Source: Actinomortierella ambigua
Taxonomy: Eukaryota > Mortierellomycota > Mortierellomycetes > Mortierellales > Mortierellaceae
DNA: 27,009 nucleotides
Direction of reading: 5' to 3'
Assembly: GCA_016098155.1 (NCBI GenBank)
Contig: JAAAJB010000493.1
Location: 1 to 27,009 of the forward strand
Shown: one piece after another, positions 10,533-21,869 of the stretch
How positions within the stretch are numbered: the stretch's first letter is position 1
Layout: every line of letters starts with the position of its first letter
Notes under the pieces: model-generated
Databases searched by the model: none
Seen by the model: the letters and a program-made list of their open reading frames with translations, nothing else
Told to the model about the DNA's origin: nothing
Translations under genes and position numbers: made by a program

Positions 10533-11687
10533 ATGGGAAAGGAACTTGCCAAGCAAAAGATGGAGGATGCTGACGAGCAGGTGCCGGTTCAGGACGAGTG
10601 GGGTCCGACCATCAGCCATAACAAAGCATTGTTTGAGTTTGGCGATGTTTTCTTCTACACTGTTATGCTGACGCTCATTTTTGGCTCGCTGCATGTGTAC
10701 GGTGAGCGCGTGTGGGAGCACATTGTGACGACATACTCAAAGGAAGCTGTTTTCTTTGGCGGGTCGTTCATTGTGTCGATGGGCGGCTTTTGGTTCTGGG
10801 TCAGTCTGACGGCGGTGCTGGACCTGTATCAGTTCCCAAAGTCGTTTTGGCGCTACAAGATCCAGCCGCAGAAGGTGCCCGACTGGAGCTGGTACCGCAA
10901 GGCGCTCAGCAATGTGCTCATGAACCAGTTCTTTGTCAACATTCCTGTGGGTTATGGCCTGTACCATTTGATGCAGTGGCGCGGGAACTCGATGGGTATG
11001 GACCTGCCGACGATTCTGGACCTGGCACGTGATTCCATTGGCTTCTTGATTGTGGAGGAGCTTGGGTTTTACTATGGCCACCGACTGTTGCACCACCCAA
11101 AGATCTACAAGTACATCCACAAGAAGCACCACGAATTTACGGCGCCAATTGGCATTGCGGCCATCTACGCGCACCCGGTCGAGCACTTTATTGCGAATGT
11201 GGCACCCCTTGTGCTGGGACCAGTGCTGATGAAGTCTCATGTTATCACCTTGTGGATCTGGATCACCATCGGTAAGTGGTGATTGTTCTTTTCTAGTTGT
11301 GTAGGCCAAGGTGGATATCCTGTCTTCCCTTCTGCCATTTCCACTCACGCCTATTCCCCCCCCCCTTTTTTTTCCTTCTTCTTCTTCTTCTTCTTCTTCT
11401 TCTTCTTCTTCTTCACATATATTTATATATCCAAAATAGGTCAAACCAATGCGATCAACTCACACTGTGGATTCCACTTGCCACTGTTCCCGTCACCTCT
11501 GGCGCACGACTACCATCACGAGGTGTTTCACGTCAACTTTGGGCCAGTGGGTGTGCTTGATTGGCTGCATGGCACAGGGGGAAGCCGTGAGAAGACGGCC
11601 GAGAAGAAGCGCCTGCGCGAGCAGCAGGCAGCTGAGAAGAAGCGACAGCAGCTCGCCGAGCAAGGCAAGGCAGACAAGGTCAACTAA
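10533..11687 (+). CDS. Membrane di-iron hydroxylase, FAXDC2/ERG25 (sterol desaturase) family
   Basis: Two coding exons: 10533-11271 and 11440-11687; 328 aa. The 168-nt intron (GTAAGT...TAG) splits a Gly codon and contains a CTT microsatellite. The ATG at 10533 (CCAAACCATGG) has a strong context. All three histidine clusters that hold the two irons are intact: HRLLHH (H183, H187, H188), HKKHH (H196, H199, H200) and HDYHH (H269, H272, H273, then H277). Hydrophobic segments lie near aa 34-52 and 72-96, with more around the His boxes. The stretch HCGFHLPLFPSP...VGVLDWLHGT resembles FAXDC2 more than the HSGYDFPW form of ERG25, so the substrate is open: a sterol 4-methyl group, sphingolipid or another lipid, at the ER. 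The last 35 residues form a Lys/Arg/Glu/Gln-rich helical tail. Confidence 0.9.
11375..11413 (+). repeat. CTT microsatellite in hydroxylase intron
   Basis: About 13 perfect CTT units within the intron, between a C-run and the acceptor. It lengthens the pyrimidine tract. Confidence 0.9.
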
Positions 11688-11725
11688 CTTGGGCGAGCAG
11701 AGAGAGAGAGAGAGTGAGAGAAAAA

Positions 11726-11731
11726 AATAAA
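11726..11731 (+). terminator. Polyadenylation signal AATAAA of the hydroxylase gene
   Basis: Exact AATAAA, 39 nt after the TAA stop and just after an AG microsatellite (11699-11714). A GT-rich stretch follows it, as expected downstream of a cleavage site. Confidence 0.5.
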
Positions 11732-12474
11732 AACGTGTGTGTCATTTTCGTCCAAAGTGAGCACAAGTTTTGCCACCATTTCTTTTTGCAGCCCAGTTCC
11801 GTTGTACAGTTGAGAGAGAGAGAGAAGAGAGAGAGACAGAGTGGCAGACTGGAATGAAGTGAGCCTTTTTTCGCATTCATTCTTCGCTTCACCCATTGAC
11901 ATGGCATCGCCTTGACTACGGTTTCTTTCCTTTCTGTTCTCTTCCATCGACTTGCTCTGTTGTGTCTTGTTGTTACCGCAGCAGCCAAGTTGCGTGTTCC
12001 CCTCGTCCCCCCCCTCCTTCCTTCCCTCTCTCTCTTTCTCTCTCTCACCTGTTCAGATTTGATACACAGACACGCGTGTATATGTGTATGTGTCTGTGAG
12101 AAGCTTCCCTTTTTCTCCCAAAGCATCTCTCTCCACGTATTCTGCCGCTGCTCTGCCGCTCTGCTCTGTTCTCCCTTCCCTTCTTCCAGTCTCACATCTT
12201 CTTGTTTCTTTTCCCTGTCCTCCTCTCCTCTATCTTTTCTCTCTATCTCTTCTATCCTCTGCTCTCTTCGTTTGCTCTACTTTACTTCCTTTGCCTTTTG
12301 TTTCCGTTTCATTGCGTTGACCTCCTTGCTCCCTGCATTCCATTGCATTCCACCCCTCGACCTCTCGCAACTCCATTCGCTGTGGTAAGGGCCCACCCAC
12401 CCAACAACCTTGTTGAACACAGCACCACACTCTGCAGTTTCGACCTTTATTCATTCAGTCAAGCAGTGAAGCCA

Positions 12475-12516
12475 GTCAGTCAGGCAGTCAGACAAAGTCA
12501 GTCAGGCAGTCAGACA
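12475..12516 (+). repeat. Two exact copies of a 20-nt direct repeat
   Basis: GTCAGTCAGGCAGTCAGACA occurs at 12475-12494 and again at 12497-12516, separated by AA. Each unit is itself built from CAGT/CAGG steps. Confidence 0.9.
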
Positions 12517-12972
12517 TAGACATGCTTGTATTCTGCATCTCCTCTCCCAGCCTGTGTTCCATGAAGGCATGGCCAAAACGTGGCACTCACTGAAACATCT
12601 CACTCTGTCCTTCTCATTCTCAACTCTCTCCTTCTCTTTTCATTCCTTCTTTCCCTTTCCTTTCCTTTCTTTTCCTTTTGCTTTGGTCACATTGACCTGT
12701 AGAACCCAGTCAACCTGTAAAGGCTACCTACCCTGCCTACCACGTTATTGGCCGTCTGCTGACCGTACACTTGGCCCGAGCAGACTTGACCGTTTTTATT
12801 TTTGGCCGCACACGCACCCAAGGCAAAACTAGCGTGGTCTCTGCGATAGAATACAGCAGCAGCAGCGGCAACGACACACACTCTCACACCCTTCTTTTTT
12901 TCACCACGCCGCCGTACAGCACCCACCAACACAACACAACACACCTCCCTACCAGGAGCGCTTGCCTGTGAC

Positions 12973-13167
12973 ATGAGGCTCTATCGAGCAGAGACAGGCA
13001 AGCGTGTGCTGATCCCTCAGCTTCGGCCTAACGATGGGTAAGTCATATTATATACATCCAGACCATCATGTCTGACCTACATTGGGGGGGGTGGGGGTAT
13101 GGAGAGAAGTATCTGACCACGATAACAGCAATGGCAACAGCAGTGGCAACAATAGCAGCAGTAGCAA

Positions 13168-13205
<38 letters not shown>

Positions 13206-16200
13206 ATTGTTCTTGGCTGCTGCGTGTCATTGTGTGTGTGTATTGTCTGCCTGTCTGCCTGCCTTTCTTTTCTTGTACGACGGACCCCGCTTAGGGCAAC
13301 AGAGTGAACAAACGAACCAAAGTGTACCTTTCGTGTCTAACCACCCACCGTCTTTTCTTCTTCTTCTCTCTCTCCCCTGTCAATCACTGCTGTGTTCCTA
13401 TCGTCCATTCTTCGCGTATCGGCTTTATTTGACAACAACATAATGCGACGCCCATTCCAATATGGTCATTTTTTCCTCTTTGACCTCCCCATCCTCCATT
13501 CTCTCCTCCCCCCCCTCTCTCTCCTCCTTCTCAACCATCCATCCGACCAACCAACCTACCCACCTACGTACCTACGTACCTACGTACCAACAACCAACCT
13601 CCTCCTCCCCTTCATCTCGCTCACTTCCCCCCCCACCACCCCTTTTGCGTATATGTTTGTGATCACCTATCCATTATGAATGCTTGCTTGTTTGCATGCT
13701 GCCCGTGCCTCTTCACCCTGTTCGGATCCCTGCACTATGTAGGCTTGACACCCTCAAGATCGCCATTGAGAAGGCGACGAGGATCCCGCCTAGCTCGCAG
13801 ATCCTCATGACCTCCAGCGGCCTCCAGCTCAAGCCCGACATGATGTTTGAGGCCATCACATCGTCTGGCAAGGTAAGAGAGGAAGATGGCAGCCCTCTTG
13901 GTCCAAAAAAACCGCATCTTTTGTGTTTCATTCTAGAGCGCTATTTTTTTTCTCTTCTCTTCTCCTCTCTTCTCCCTCCCTTCCCCCTTTTTTTGTATTG
14001 TTGTTGTTGCTGTTGCTGTAGTAGAAGTAGTTGTTGTGTTGTTTGTGTTTTGATAGGCGTCAATCACGTCTGCACATTGCGCTTGTACCTGGCTACATTT
14101 GTCCTAGCACCCTGAGCTGGGAGAATTATCCATTGCATTGTTGTCCCTGCCACAGTAATTTTCTTCCTCTTTCTCTTCCTCTTTCTCTTCCTCTTCTTCT
14201 TCCTCTTCCTCTTCCTCCTACCCCATCTCCTTTCATTTTGGCTGTTGCTCGTGCCCTTGCTCCTCTTCCTTTTGCACCCTATTTGTTTCCTTCCCAAATG
14301 GCCTCGCCCTCTCTATGGCTGACGAAGGATGACTCTTGCGTCTGTATCCTTTCGCGCGGGGATATCGGATGTGTTTACAGGTCGCATGTATCCAGCAGAT
14401 CACATGGCGATGACCCATTATTTTTTTATGATTGGAGGCTGTAATGAATGCTGCTGATATCAACAAATAGGTCAGGAGACTAGGCTGAGGAACAATCCCA
14501 AAAAGACGAAAAGACGACAACCTGTGCCCTCATTCCCCCTCCCCTCCTTCCTGTCCTCCGTCTCCCCCTTTTCTCCCGTTCCCCCCTCCCCTCCCCCGTC
14601 ACCCACTGCCTCTGATGGTTCCAATGGAGTTGCTGCTGTGACTCCCATTCAAACCTTTGCGGTTTAAAATACCCTGCTTCTTACTCTTCTCAAGGATGTA
14701 GAGTCCTTTTTACCGAGCGATCCCTCCCCCAGTACACCATGCATGCCAAGGCTTATATTTTTTTGGTTGTGTTTTTTCGGTTGCATCTATTGGTCCTTGA
14801 TTGCATCAAAATAACGAACCATACGGCATTTCCTCTTTATCTAGGATGAGTACACCATCATGGTCTACAACCGCGAGGTGTTGACGACCGATATATCTAA
14901 CAGCATCCTTAGCTTGACGGAGCAAGTGAAGGTCGAGCCACCCATTCGCCCACTCTCACCATCTCAGACACAACTGGCTTTGGCACCATCGTCGTCACAA
15001 ACAACCATCGACTATCGGGAATGGGGGCTTCACTTTCAGCGTGTATTCGAGGGCTACGTCTCACATCTACTCTCTTATTACAGAGCCATCGTCGCTCATG
15101 CTGGCGTCTGTGAACGTATCATGGAGGAGCTGCGGGTACAAGCCATGGCAGTTCAAGTAGCGCTCACCAACCTAGATGCTCACAGCCGGTACGTCGAGTC
15201 TCTCCCCTCTTTGCTTGTTTGTTTGTCTGTCTACTAAAATATTATCGTAGACGAGACCTTTGTACTCACATGTCACATGTCTTGGATTATGAATTTCTAG
15301 GTCCGTGATTGACACGTTTGAAAAGTTTAATGCCTTTGCCGCAAAAGAATTTGCCAAGCAAGCGCGTCTTTTGCAATCGTATGTGCTCTGGGAATGTTTT
15401 CGCCTCGAGATGTTGCCAAGCCAAGAATCAAAGGGGAATCAAACTTTTTGAATCTATTTATTTATTTATTTTCTTTTGCTTATCTCTTGGCGCTCAACGG
15501 ATGTGGCTAGGTTCCCGCGCGACATTGAGACTCTTCGGCGGATTCGAGTGCACCCAGCCCTTCTGCAGCAAGATAGTCCTGACAGGTATATTGCCGACTT
15601 TATCCCTGCCGACAAATTGGTCATCTGGGCAGATCGATGCCGCGAGATCCACGACGGCCTGGTTCGCGAGGGCAAGGAGCTGACATTGGCGATCAAGGAG
15701 GTGCAGGAGGGAACACTTGCCATTCGCAACAACAGTGGTATCAACCTTGACCAGCTGGAGGACGCCATGTCCGAGATCCTCCATACAGTCGAACAACAGA
15801 GTCAACTCAAGCATCGGCTGGAACGGGATCAGTCCAAGGTCAAGGAGAGGATCACAGATCTCGCCTCACCGGCCAAGCTCTCCTCAGCAGCGATGAATCT
15901 CGAGGAGCTGAGCCAACTGGCACACATCTACCAGACGGACTACATTGTGATGTCTCGCCAGGCAGACGAGGAGCTCCGGAACAAGGTCGGGATCTTCATC
16001 TCAGCCAAGCATTCGCAAACGGCCAACCTGATCACGCAGCTGATGCACATCTCCAAGCTGCAGTCGACGATTGCGAGCATACCCCCAAGTCTTGGCAACC
16101 TGGACGATGCACTGCGTAAGCGGGACGCCGATTTCAGTCAGCTGGTCTATGTGCAACGGATTCCGATCGCATATGGTGCGCTGGTGGTCGAGATTGTGCG

Positions 16201-19200
16201 GCGGCGAGAGTACACAAAGCTGTTGCTCCAAAAGTCCCAGCAGCTGGCCGAGGTCATGTCACGGTTCCGACATCTGGAGCAACGTCGCCGAGACTCGTTT
16301 CGATCGGAGGTCGCCAAATTTGTCCCTGTCGTCGTGTCTGGGTTGGACGATCCACCGCCGTTCTGCGAGATCAATACCCTCAACACCAAAGACCGGCTGC
16401 CAGTCCTCACACGGGAAAACTTGGTTGAGTTTGAAAGAGTCGTTCAGCAACTGAGGGCGTCGATGGTGGGCAGCAGTCCCAAGGGAGGCGAAAGCAGCAT
16501 TCATGGTGGCGGCGGCGGCGCATTGCATGCACTTGTTGCAGCCGAGTTGAGTGCCGGCGGTGCTGCCACTTCTTCTTCGTCTGTATCGGTGAGCTCCACC
16601 GAGTCGAGTCAACAAGATGCCTTGACGAAGCTTCGGGTGACGTTGACCAAGATGACGAATCAGATGGAGGTCATGAGTGGCGAGTTTGATCGACTGTTGG
16701 AGAAGAGCTTTTACACGGAGCGGCTCCAGCGTCTCGAGGAGGAGAATGTCAAACTCAGGGCTGATACGTCGCGAACCGATGTTCAGCAGCGAGCAGGTAC
16801 CCCACAGCTCGCTCAGCAGCCGTTCTCGAGGATTCAGGCCACCATCAACACTGCAGGATCGACGACGACGACCAGTGGTACCACGGCTGTGAATGCACCA
16901 ACTTCACCCAAACTAAGTCGACAGCATTCAAAGGGAGGAGCAACAGCAGCACCAGCTGCACCAGCTGCAGCAGCACAGGCACCGGTGTCAGGGGGAGGAA
17001 ACTTGTCATCAGCTGGACGATTCGACGCGGACGAGGCCGCGATGGCAGCGATGAACCAGAACCAGGTGCGGCTTATGAGGGAGAATGCCGAGCTGCTGAG
17101 CAAAAACAAGGCTTACGAGGCCAGGATAAGGTCGCTGGAGGAAACACTGTTCCAAAACTTTCGCGCCAAATCGATGGGTGGTGGTGGTGCCTCGGGGACC
17201 TCGCCTACAGGAGCATCATCTTTGACATTCTCAGGACGGGGGTCGTCTCGCCCCGCTTCAGTCTCGTTGAGTCCCGAGCAAGGTATCAGCATTGTTGAGG
17301 ACGACCGACTGCAGCGTCAGCTGGAAGCCAAGGAGCAAGAGGTGGAGACGAAGGAGAGAGAGCTGGAAGCGAAGGAGCAGGAGCTAGAGATGAAGGAGAG
17401 GGAGCTGGACGATGCTGCACACACCATTGAAGAGCTAGAAAAGGAGCTCCGAGACGCCAAGTTGAGTCAGCAAGAGTCGTCCACCACTAATGATCATGTA
17501 TGTTTGCGTACACCGTGTTTGATGTTTTCCAAAAAACCTTTTGATTGCTTTTTTTTTCTTTGTCATACTAACCATTGCTTTTATTCATTGCTCAATATCT
17601 CTTATTAGCTCCGTCAGGAAGTTCTGGAACTCAAGCTTCAATGTGCCTCTCAGCCGGATGCAATGGAGGAATGGGCGCTGAATATGGACGCGGCGCAGAA
17701 GCGTGCCAATGAACTGGAGCAAGAGCTCAAGGACATGACGACCAAGCACGACCATTTGCTAGCTCACCAGGAGAAGGAGAAGGAACTTCAGGGTCTCGAA
17801 GTCAAGGCGCTCAAGGATCGAATTGATGAACTGACTTCACGCCTAGGTCTGGAGAAAGAAATCCTGGAGGGCCAGCTGGAGCAGGCCAAACGAGTTGCAG
17901 ACGAGGCGACGGAGAGGGCGACAGAGCTGGAGAATGAGCTGGAGGTGGTGAACGAGGAACTTCAAAACAAGGTCTTGCAGCTCGAGGAGGAGGTGGAGCA
18001 CCATGCGACTGAGCACATAGAAGTCAAGGCGCGTTTCAAGGAGCAGGAGCAACAGCTCGAGTCCCATCGCGCTGTTCACAGCGACATCTTGGCACAGCTC
18101 CGCGAGCAAGAGACCCGAACGGCAGAGGCCAAGGCCGAACTTGAGAAGGCGCAGACAGAAGCCTCGGCGTTGCAAACACAGGTGTCACAACTGGAAGCGG
18201 AAAGGGCCAAGGTGGAAGATCAGCTCCTGCAACTGAAGGAGGCGCAAGATCAAGTCACTCACAAGCTCGAGGTGTCCGAGGCTGCTAAACACGACTTGAA
18301 TCTCGAAGTCGATGGTCTTCGCGCACAGCTGACAGACATTCATGGTCAACATGACAGTTACAAGGGCAATGTCAACCTGCGACTGGAAGAAGCCAAGCTA
18401 ATGGTCCGCCGTGCCGAGGAGGACTGGAAGGAGAAGGCAAAATTGCTCGAGCAGATGGAGAAGGCCATCAAGGACTTGGATGAACCCCTCAAGGAGTGTA
18501 TGCATACATTGGATCTTGACGTTCCAGGTGTGTGCGTGGCCAACGTCGGGCAGGCTCACGAGCGCATCGAAGAGATCCGTCAAGCCATTACGCAATTGTT
18601 GCAAGTCCATGCAACCCAGCGCAAAGAGTCGGACGCAAAGATGCACGAACATGTGGACAAGCTCACCAAGGAACACAGCTCGACTAAGCAGGCACTGGAA
18701 TCCACAGTTCTCACGCTGGAGCAGGCACTGGAGACCGCCAAGGAGGACTCTCGTTCCATTAAGCAGGAGCTCGAGGCCGCAGTCGCCAAGGCACACGAGG
18801 AGCTGGAGAGTTTGCGACAGGAGCGCACCATGTCATCTGTCCCCGAACCCTCATCACCACCTGTCACAATTGTTTCGCCAACATTTGCACCCCAAGGGTT
18901 GTCGCGACAGCAATCCTGGAGCCTCACGGACCGCCGGATCATGTGCACGTTGTCGCTAGATCTTGGCATTCCGGTGCCGATGCTGATGGATATTGGTAGC
19001 TCGCAGATTCTCCTGCCCTCTGCATCGATGCTCTTGGAAAAGTCTTCGGAAAGCCGGCAGCGGTCCTCCTCTGCAACAGCATCCAGCAGCGTAACAGCAA
19101 CCACCGGTTCGGGCGGTAGTGGATCCAGCCGCCAGGGCAGTAGCAGTAGCACGATGACTGTACCCTTGCCACGGGATCAACTTGCGACGATCGACTTTGC

Positions 19201-21199
19201 ACAGGTGGATATGGAGAAGCTGGCGGCGCTCATCAAGCGCAAGAACGCGGATGCGGACCATATGTTTAAGCGGTGGCAGCGCGAGTGTCGGTCACTGAAG
19301 GACAAGTATGGACGAGCTGCCGCCGAGGCGTTTGAGAAGATTGCGTTCCGAAACTTTAAGGTGGACGACTTGGCGCTGTTTTTGCCGACACGCAACTCGA
19401 TCTCAAAGCCCTGGGCGGCCTTCAACATCAACTCGCCCCATTACTTTTTGCAGATGACACCATCGATGGCTGCCCAGATCAAGAACCGAGAGTGGATTGT
19501 CGCTAGGATCCATTCGATCACTGAAGCCGTCGTCGACCGACGATTAGAACAGTCTCCTCCGCCTGCTGTTGCTACAGAGGGGTCCAGTGATGGCGATCAG
19601 CAACAACAACAACAGCCCTTTTCACCAAACAACCCATATGGACTGGCGGACGGCGTCAAGTACTATCTGCTAGAGGCGACTAGCTGGAATGGACCAAGTA
19701 GCTATCATGGTCACGGCAAGTCGTCCTCCTCGTCATCGTCTTTGAATCACCATGGGGCGTCTGGAAGCAGTAGCAGCCGGCTTCGTCATCATGCCTCCAC
19801 CCCTGTTCTGTCCGAGTCTCAGAGTGGCTCACGACGGGAAAAGGAGCGTGCAAAGAAGGAGGGCGAAGACCCATCGCCTGGGAAGCACGAGAAGAGATTG
19901 AGCAGCGTTTTTGAGGCCTCCTCTTCTTCTGCGGCTTCCCCGTCCCCTTCGTCCTCCTCGGCGATGGCGAAGGATAGTCCTCGAGCACAACATATCAAGT
20001 CTGCATCGGAGACAAGCGTCCGATCGACGTCTGCTCCTACTGGTAGTGCCGCGTCTACCTTGTTGTCTTCTGCTGAAGGTGTTCAAAGCGGAGCGAGTGG
20101 CAGCCAAAGCCCAGCCGTACTCAGCCTCCTACAGCAGCAACAGCACCAACAACAGCAGCAACAACAGGCGTCATCAGGAAGCACCGGCCGTATAGCCTCG
20201 ATCTTCAATCGACGGCTCAGTGGCGCTGAAGCGAGTAGTGCCCCTAGCGGCAGCGGCAGTAGTGGCAGTCTTGCACAACAACAACAGCTGCATCAGCAAC
20301 ATCCTACTACGACAAGGCACCAGCGTCATGGCTCTATCTCGCAAGCCGAAGGCGGAGGAGAAGGGATGTCGTCCCCATTGACGATGTCGTCGTCATCATC
20401 CTCGTTGTTGCTGGCCAAGAGCCAACCGATCCCGATTCAGCAACAACAGCAGCATCAGTCATCTCCAGCAGCGAACGCGTTGCGCGCGACACTGTCGAGT
20501 TCGGTGGGGAGCACAGGGTCAGGAGGGTCCCAGTCATCCTCGCTGCATGCACCTCATCCCGTTGTCCATCCAGCAGCAGCAGCCGTCGCGGCGGCGGCAG
20601 TGGTCTCCTCGACCCATGTGACAAGTAGCCCTCCGCGGACAATGATCTTGTCGTCCTCGCCTCTGAAGACGACCGTGTCGACCGTGTCGGCGATGGGTCG
20701 CACGGTCGGTGTTGGTGCTGGCGCTGGCGGCGGCGGCGGCGGCAGCAGCAGCTCGGCGGGTAGCGGTGGTGGTAGTAGCAACGTGGGTGGTGGCGGCCTT
20801 GGTATTTCTTCGACCGCCAACACTACTGGGCTTGGAACGAGTCCGAGTGGCGTAGTAGGACAACAGACACTATCGACGTCGTCAAACTCTTCATTGTCGT
20901 CGTCGTCATTGTCCTCTGTTGGTGGTAGTGGTAGTGGTAGTGGTAGTGGCAGTGGTGGGACCCACTCGCATCCACACCCAGCGACCAAGGCACCGGTGAA
21001 TCCTAGCCGATTGAGCATGAGCAGCAACCGTGATGACTTGGAGCAGATGGGCCTGTTTGCGACGGACGAGGATCAAGAAGCGGAGCGCGAGAAGCAGGAG
21101 ACGCAAGCGAGGGAGCAGGCGCAGCAGCAACGGGCGACGTTGACGTCGCGGTCCTCGTCATCCTCCACATCATCGATGTGGCATGTACCTAATCAGTGA
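12973..21199 (+). CDS. ATG11: Autophagy-related protein 11 (selective-autophagy scaffold)
   Basis: Six exons: 12973-13037, 13743-13872, 14845-15188, 15301-15378, 15511-17497, 17609-21199; 2064 aa. Every junction keeps frame (phases 2, 0, 2, 2, 0). The N-terminus (MRLYRAETGKRV, LDTLKIAIEKATRIP, GLQLKPDMM) is the Atg11/FIP200 beta-rich start. An Atg17-like helical region follows (FPRDIETLRRIRVHPALL from aa 207). Coiled coils lie near aa 811-857 and from 869 to about 1300. The C-terminal claw fold spans about aa 1406-1560 (KRWQRECRSLKDKYGR, AFRNFKVDDLALFLPTRN, PWAAFNINSPHYFL, KYYLLEATSWN). Atg11 ties cargo receptors to the Atg1 kinase for pexophagy, mitophagy and the Cvt route. The odd part is about 500 residues of Ser/Gln/Gly/Ala-rich sequence after the claw, where relatives usually end. 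Identification is firm; expression of the tail is inferred from the open frame. Confidence 0.95.
13126..13205 (+). repeat. CAG/CAA trinucleotide repeat in ATG11 intron 1
   Basis: About 80 nt of interrupted AGC/AAC triplets, including a run of CAGCAGCAGCAGCAG. The frames across it give only Asn/Ser or Ala/Thr runs, so it is intronic rather than coding. Confidence 0.85.
13564..13587 (+). repeat. Three tandem CTACGTAC units
   Basis: Perfect 8-bp unit repeated three times inside ATG11 intron 1. It sits between CCAA/CCTACC-rich DNA and a C-rich tract, and each unit contains a GTAC palindrome. Confidence 0.9.
13873..14844 (+). other. ATG11 intron 2, exceptionally long (972 nt)
   Basis: Donor GTAAGA at 13873, acceptor TTTATCTAG at 14844, phase 0. 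It joins ...AITSSGK to DEYTIMVYNREVL with no protein segment missing. Inside are a CTTCCT tract (14161-14219), CCCTCC-rich stretches (14537-14600) and an AT-rich end. The short frame from 14299 has no recognisable domain. Confidence 0.85.
14161..14219 (+). repeat. CTTCCT/CTTTCT pyrimidine microsatellite in ATG11 intron 2
   Basis: Almost 60 nt of imperfect hexamers made only of C and T, lying within the intron. Confidence 0.85.
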
Positions 21200-21869
21200 A
21201 GAAAGAAAAAAAAAGTAGACGAGGGAAAAGGAGAAGAATAACGAAAGCATAGAAGGTACTCGATGACTCTCGCTACCCACCCACCCACCCTCTTTCTACC
21301 TCTCACCCACCACCACCATCCTCCCCCTCACTTTATTCATACAAGTCGTTTCATACACCAAGGAGCACACGAGAAGGTATGTGCCATCCTTTTCCTGTCC
21401 CTGAGCGTCTTTGTCTCTCTATTCCTTTTTTCACCCTGGTGGTTACAAACTGTATTTTTTCTCTCCACTTTTACTTTCACTGGAGGTGCACCACTCATAG
21501 TTAGATCGTAACCTCTTTCGTTTACTATGAGTCCAATGTACAACATGAACAGAAGCACAATCGAGAAGGATGTTGGTAATCACAAACACTTGAAAGAGCT
21601 GCTTGAATGGAGAGATCTTTTGAGGCAAAACGCCCTATTCATCTTTGCAAAAAAAAAAAGGCCTTCATGTCAAACTCCAACTCAACAGACTATGTTCCCC
21701 CCCCCCACGCGCTTCTCTCTTCTGATGCATAAAAGTAGAGGCAGTAAAGGGAAGAGCGCCGATTATCGTGAGCACAACCATAACAGCCGCCTCCATGACT
21801 GTACACCTGTCCAAAGCAAGAAGCACCAAAAAAAAAAGGACATCTCCCCAATTAGATATCAACAAACTT
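21200..21869. other. Convergent intergenic region, ATG11 and methyltransferase 3' ends
   Basis: 670 nt between two converging stop codons. It holds A-runs at about 21206-21212, 21649-21658 and 21829-21836, CCACCCACC sequence near 21280-21320 and a C-run at 21697-21704. The region probably consists of the two 3' UTRs; no canonical AATAAA was found on either strand. The plus frame 21527-21898 runs into the antisense of the methyltransferase and has no domain. Confidence 0.55.

Larger units (their letters stand above)
11688..12972 (+). other. Intergenic: hydroxylase 3' end and ATG11 promoter/leader
   Basis: 1285 nt with no supported gene. From about 11995 to 12350 the plus strand is strongly pyrimidine-rich. 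A donor-like GTAAGG occurs at 12384, so a leader intron before ATG11 is possible. A 20-nt direct repeat lies at 12475-12516. CT-rich sequence continues at 12600-12680 and CA-rich sequence follows up to the ATG. Open frames here are tract translations without domains. Confidence 0.6.
13038..13742 (+). other. ATG11 intron 1, unusually long (705 nt)
   Basis: Donor GTAAGT at 13038, acceptor TATGTAG at 13742; it splits a Gly codon after residue 21. It carries a CAG/CAA-type repeat (about 13126-13205), CT tracts and three CTACGTAC units. No exon-like family sequence is seen inside. Confidence 0.85.

Noticed and set aside
13068..13307. Asn/Ser or Ala/Thr-rich frames in ATG11 intron 1
   Set aside because: They are translations of a CAG/CAA repeat between clear splice sites, and including them breaks the conserved N-terminal domain.
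14031..14444. 137-aa frame inside ATG11 intron 2 as an extra exon or nested gene
   Set aside because: Mostly Leu/Pro/Ser from the CT tract; no start context or motif, and the flanking exons join in phase without it.
20554..21027. Antisense frames across the ATG11 tail and claw (157, 109 and 102 aa)
   Set aside because: They are antisense readings of Ser/Gly/Gln codon runs, giving Pro/Leu and Thr/Arg runs with no independent support.
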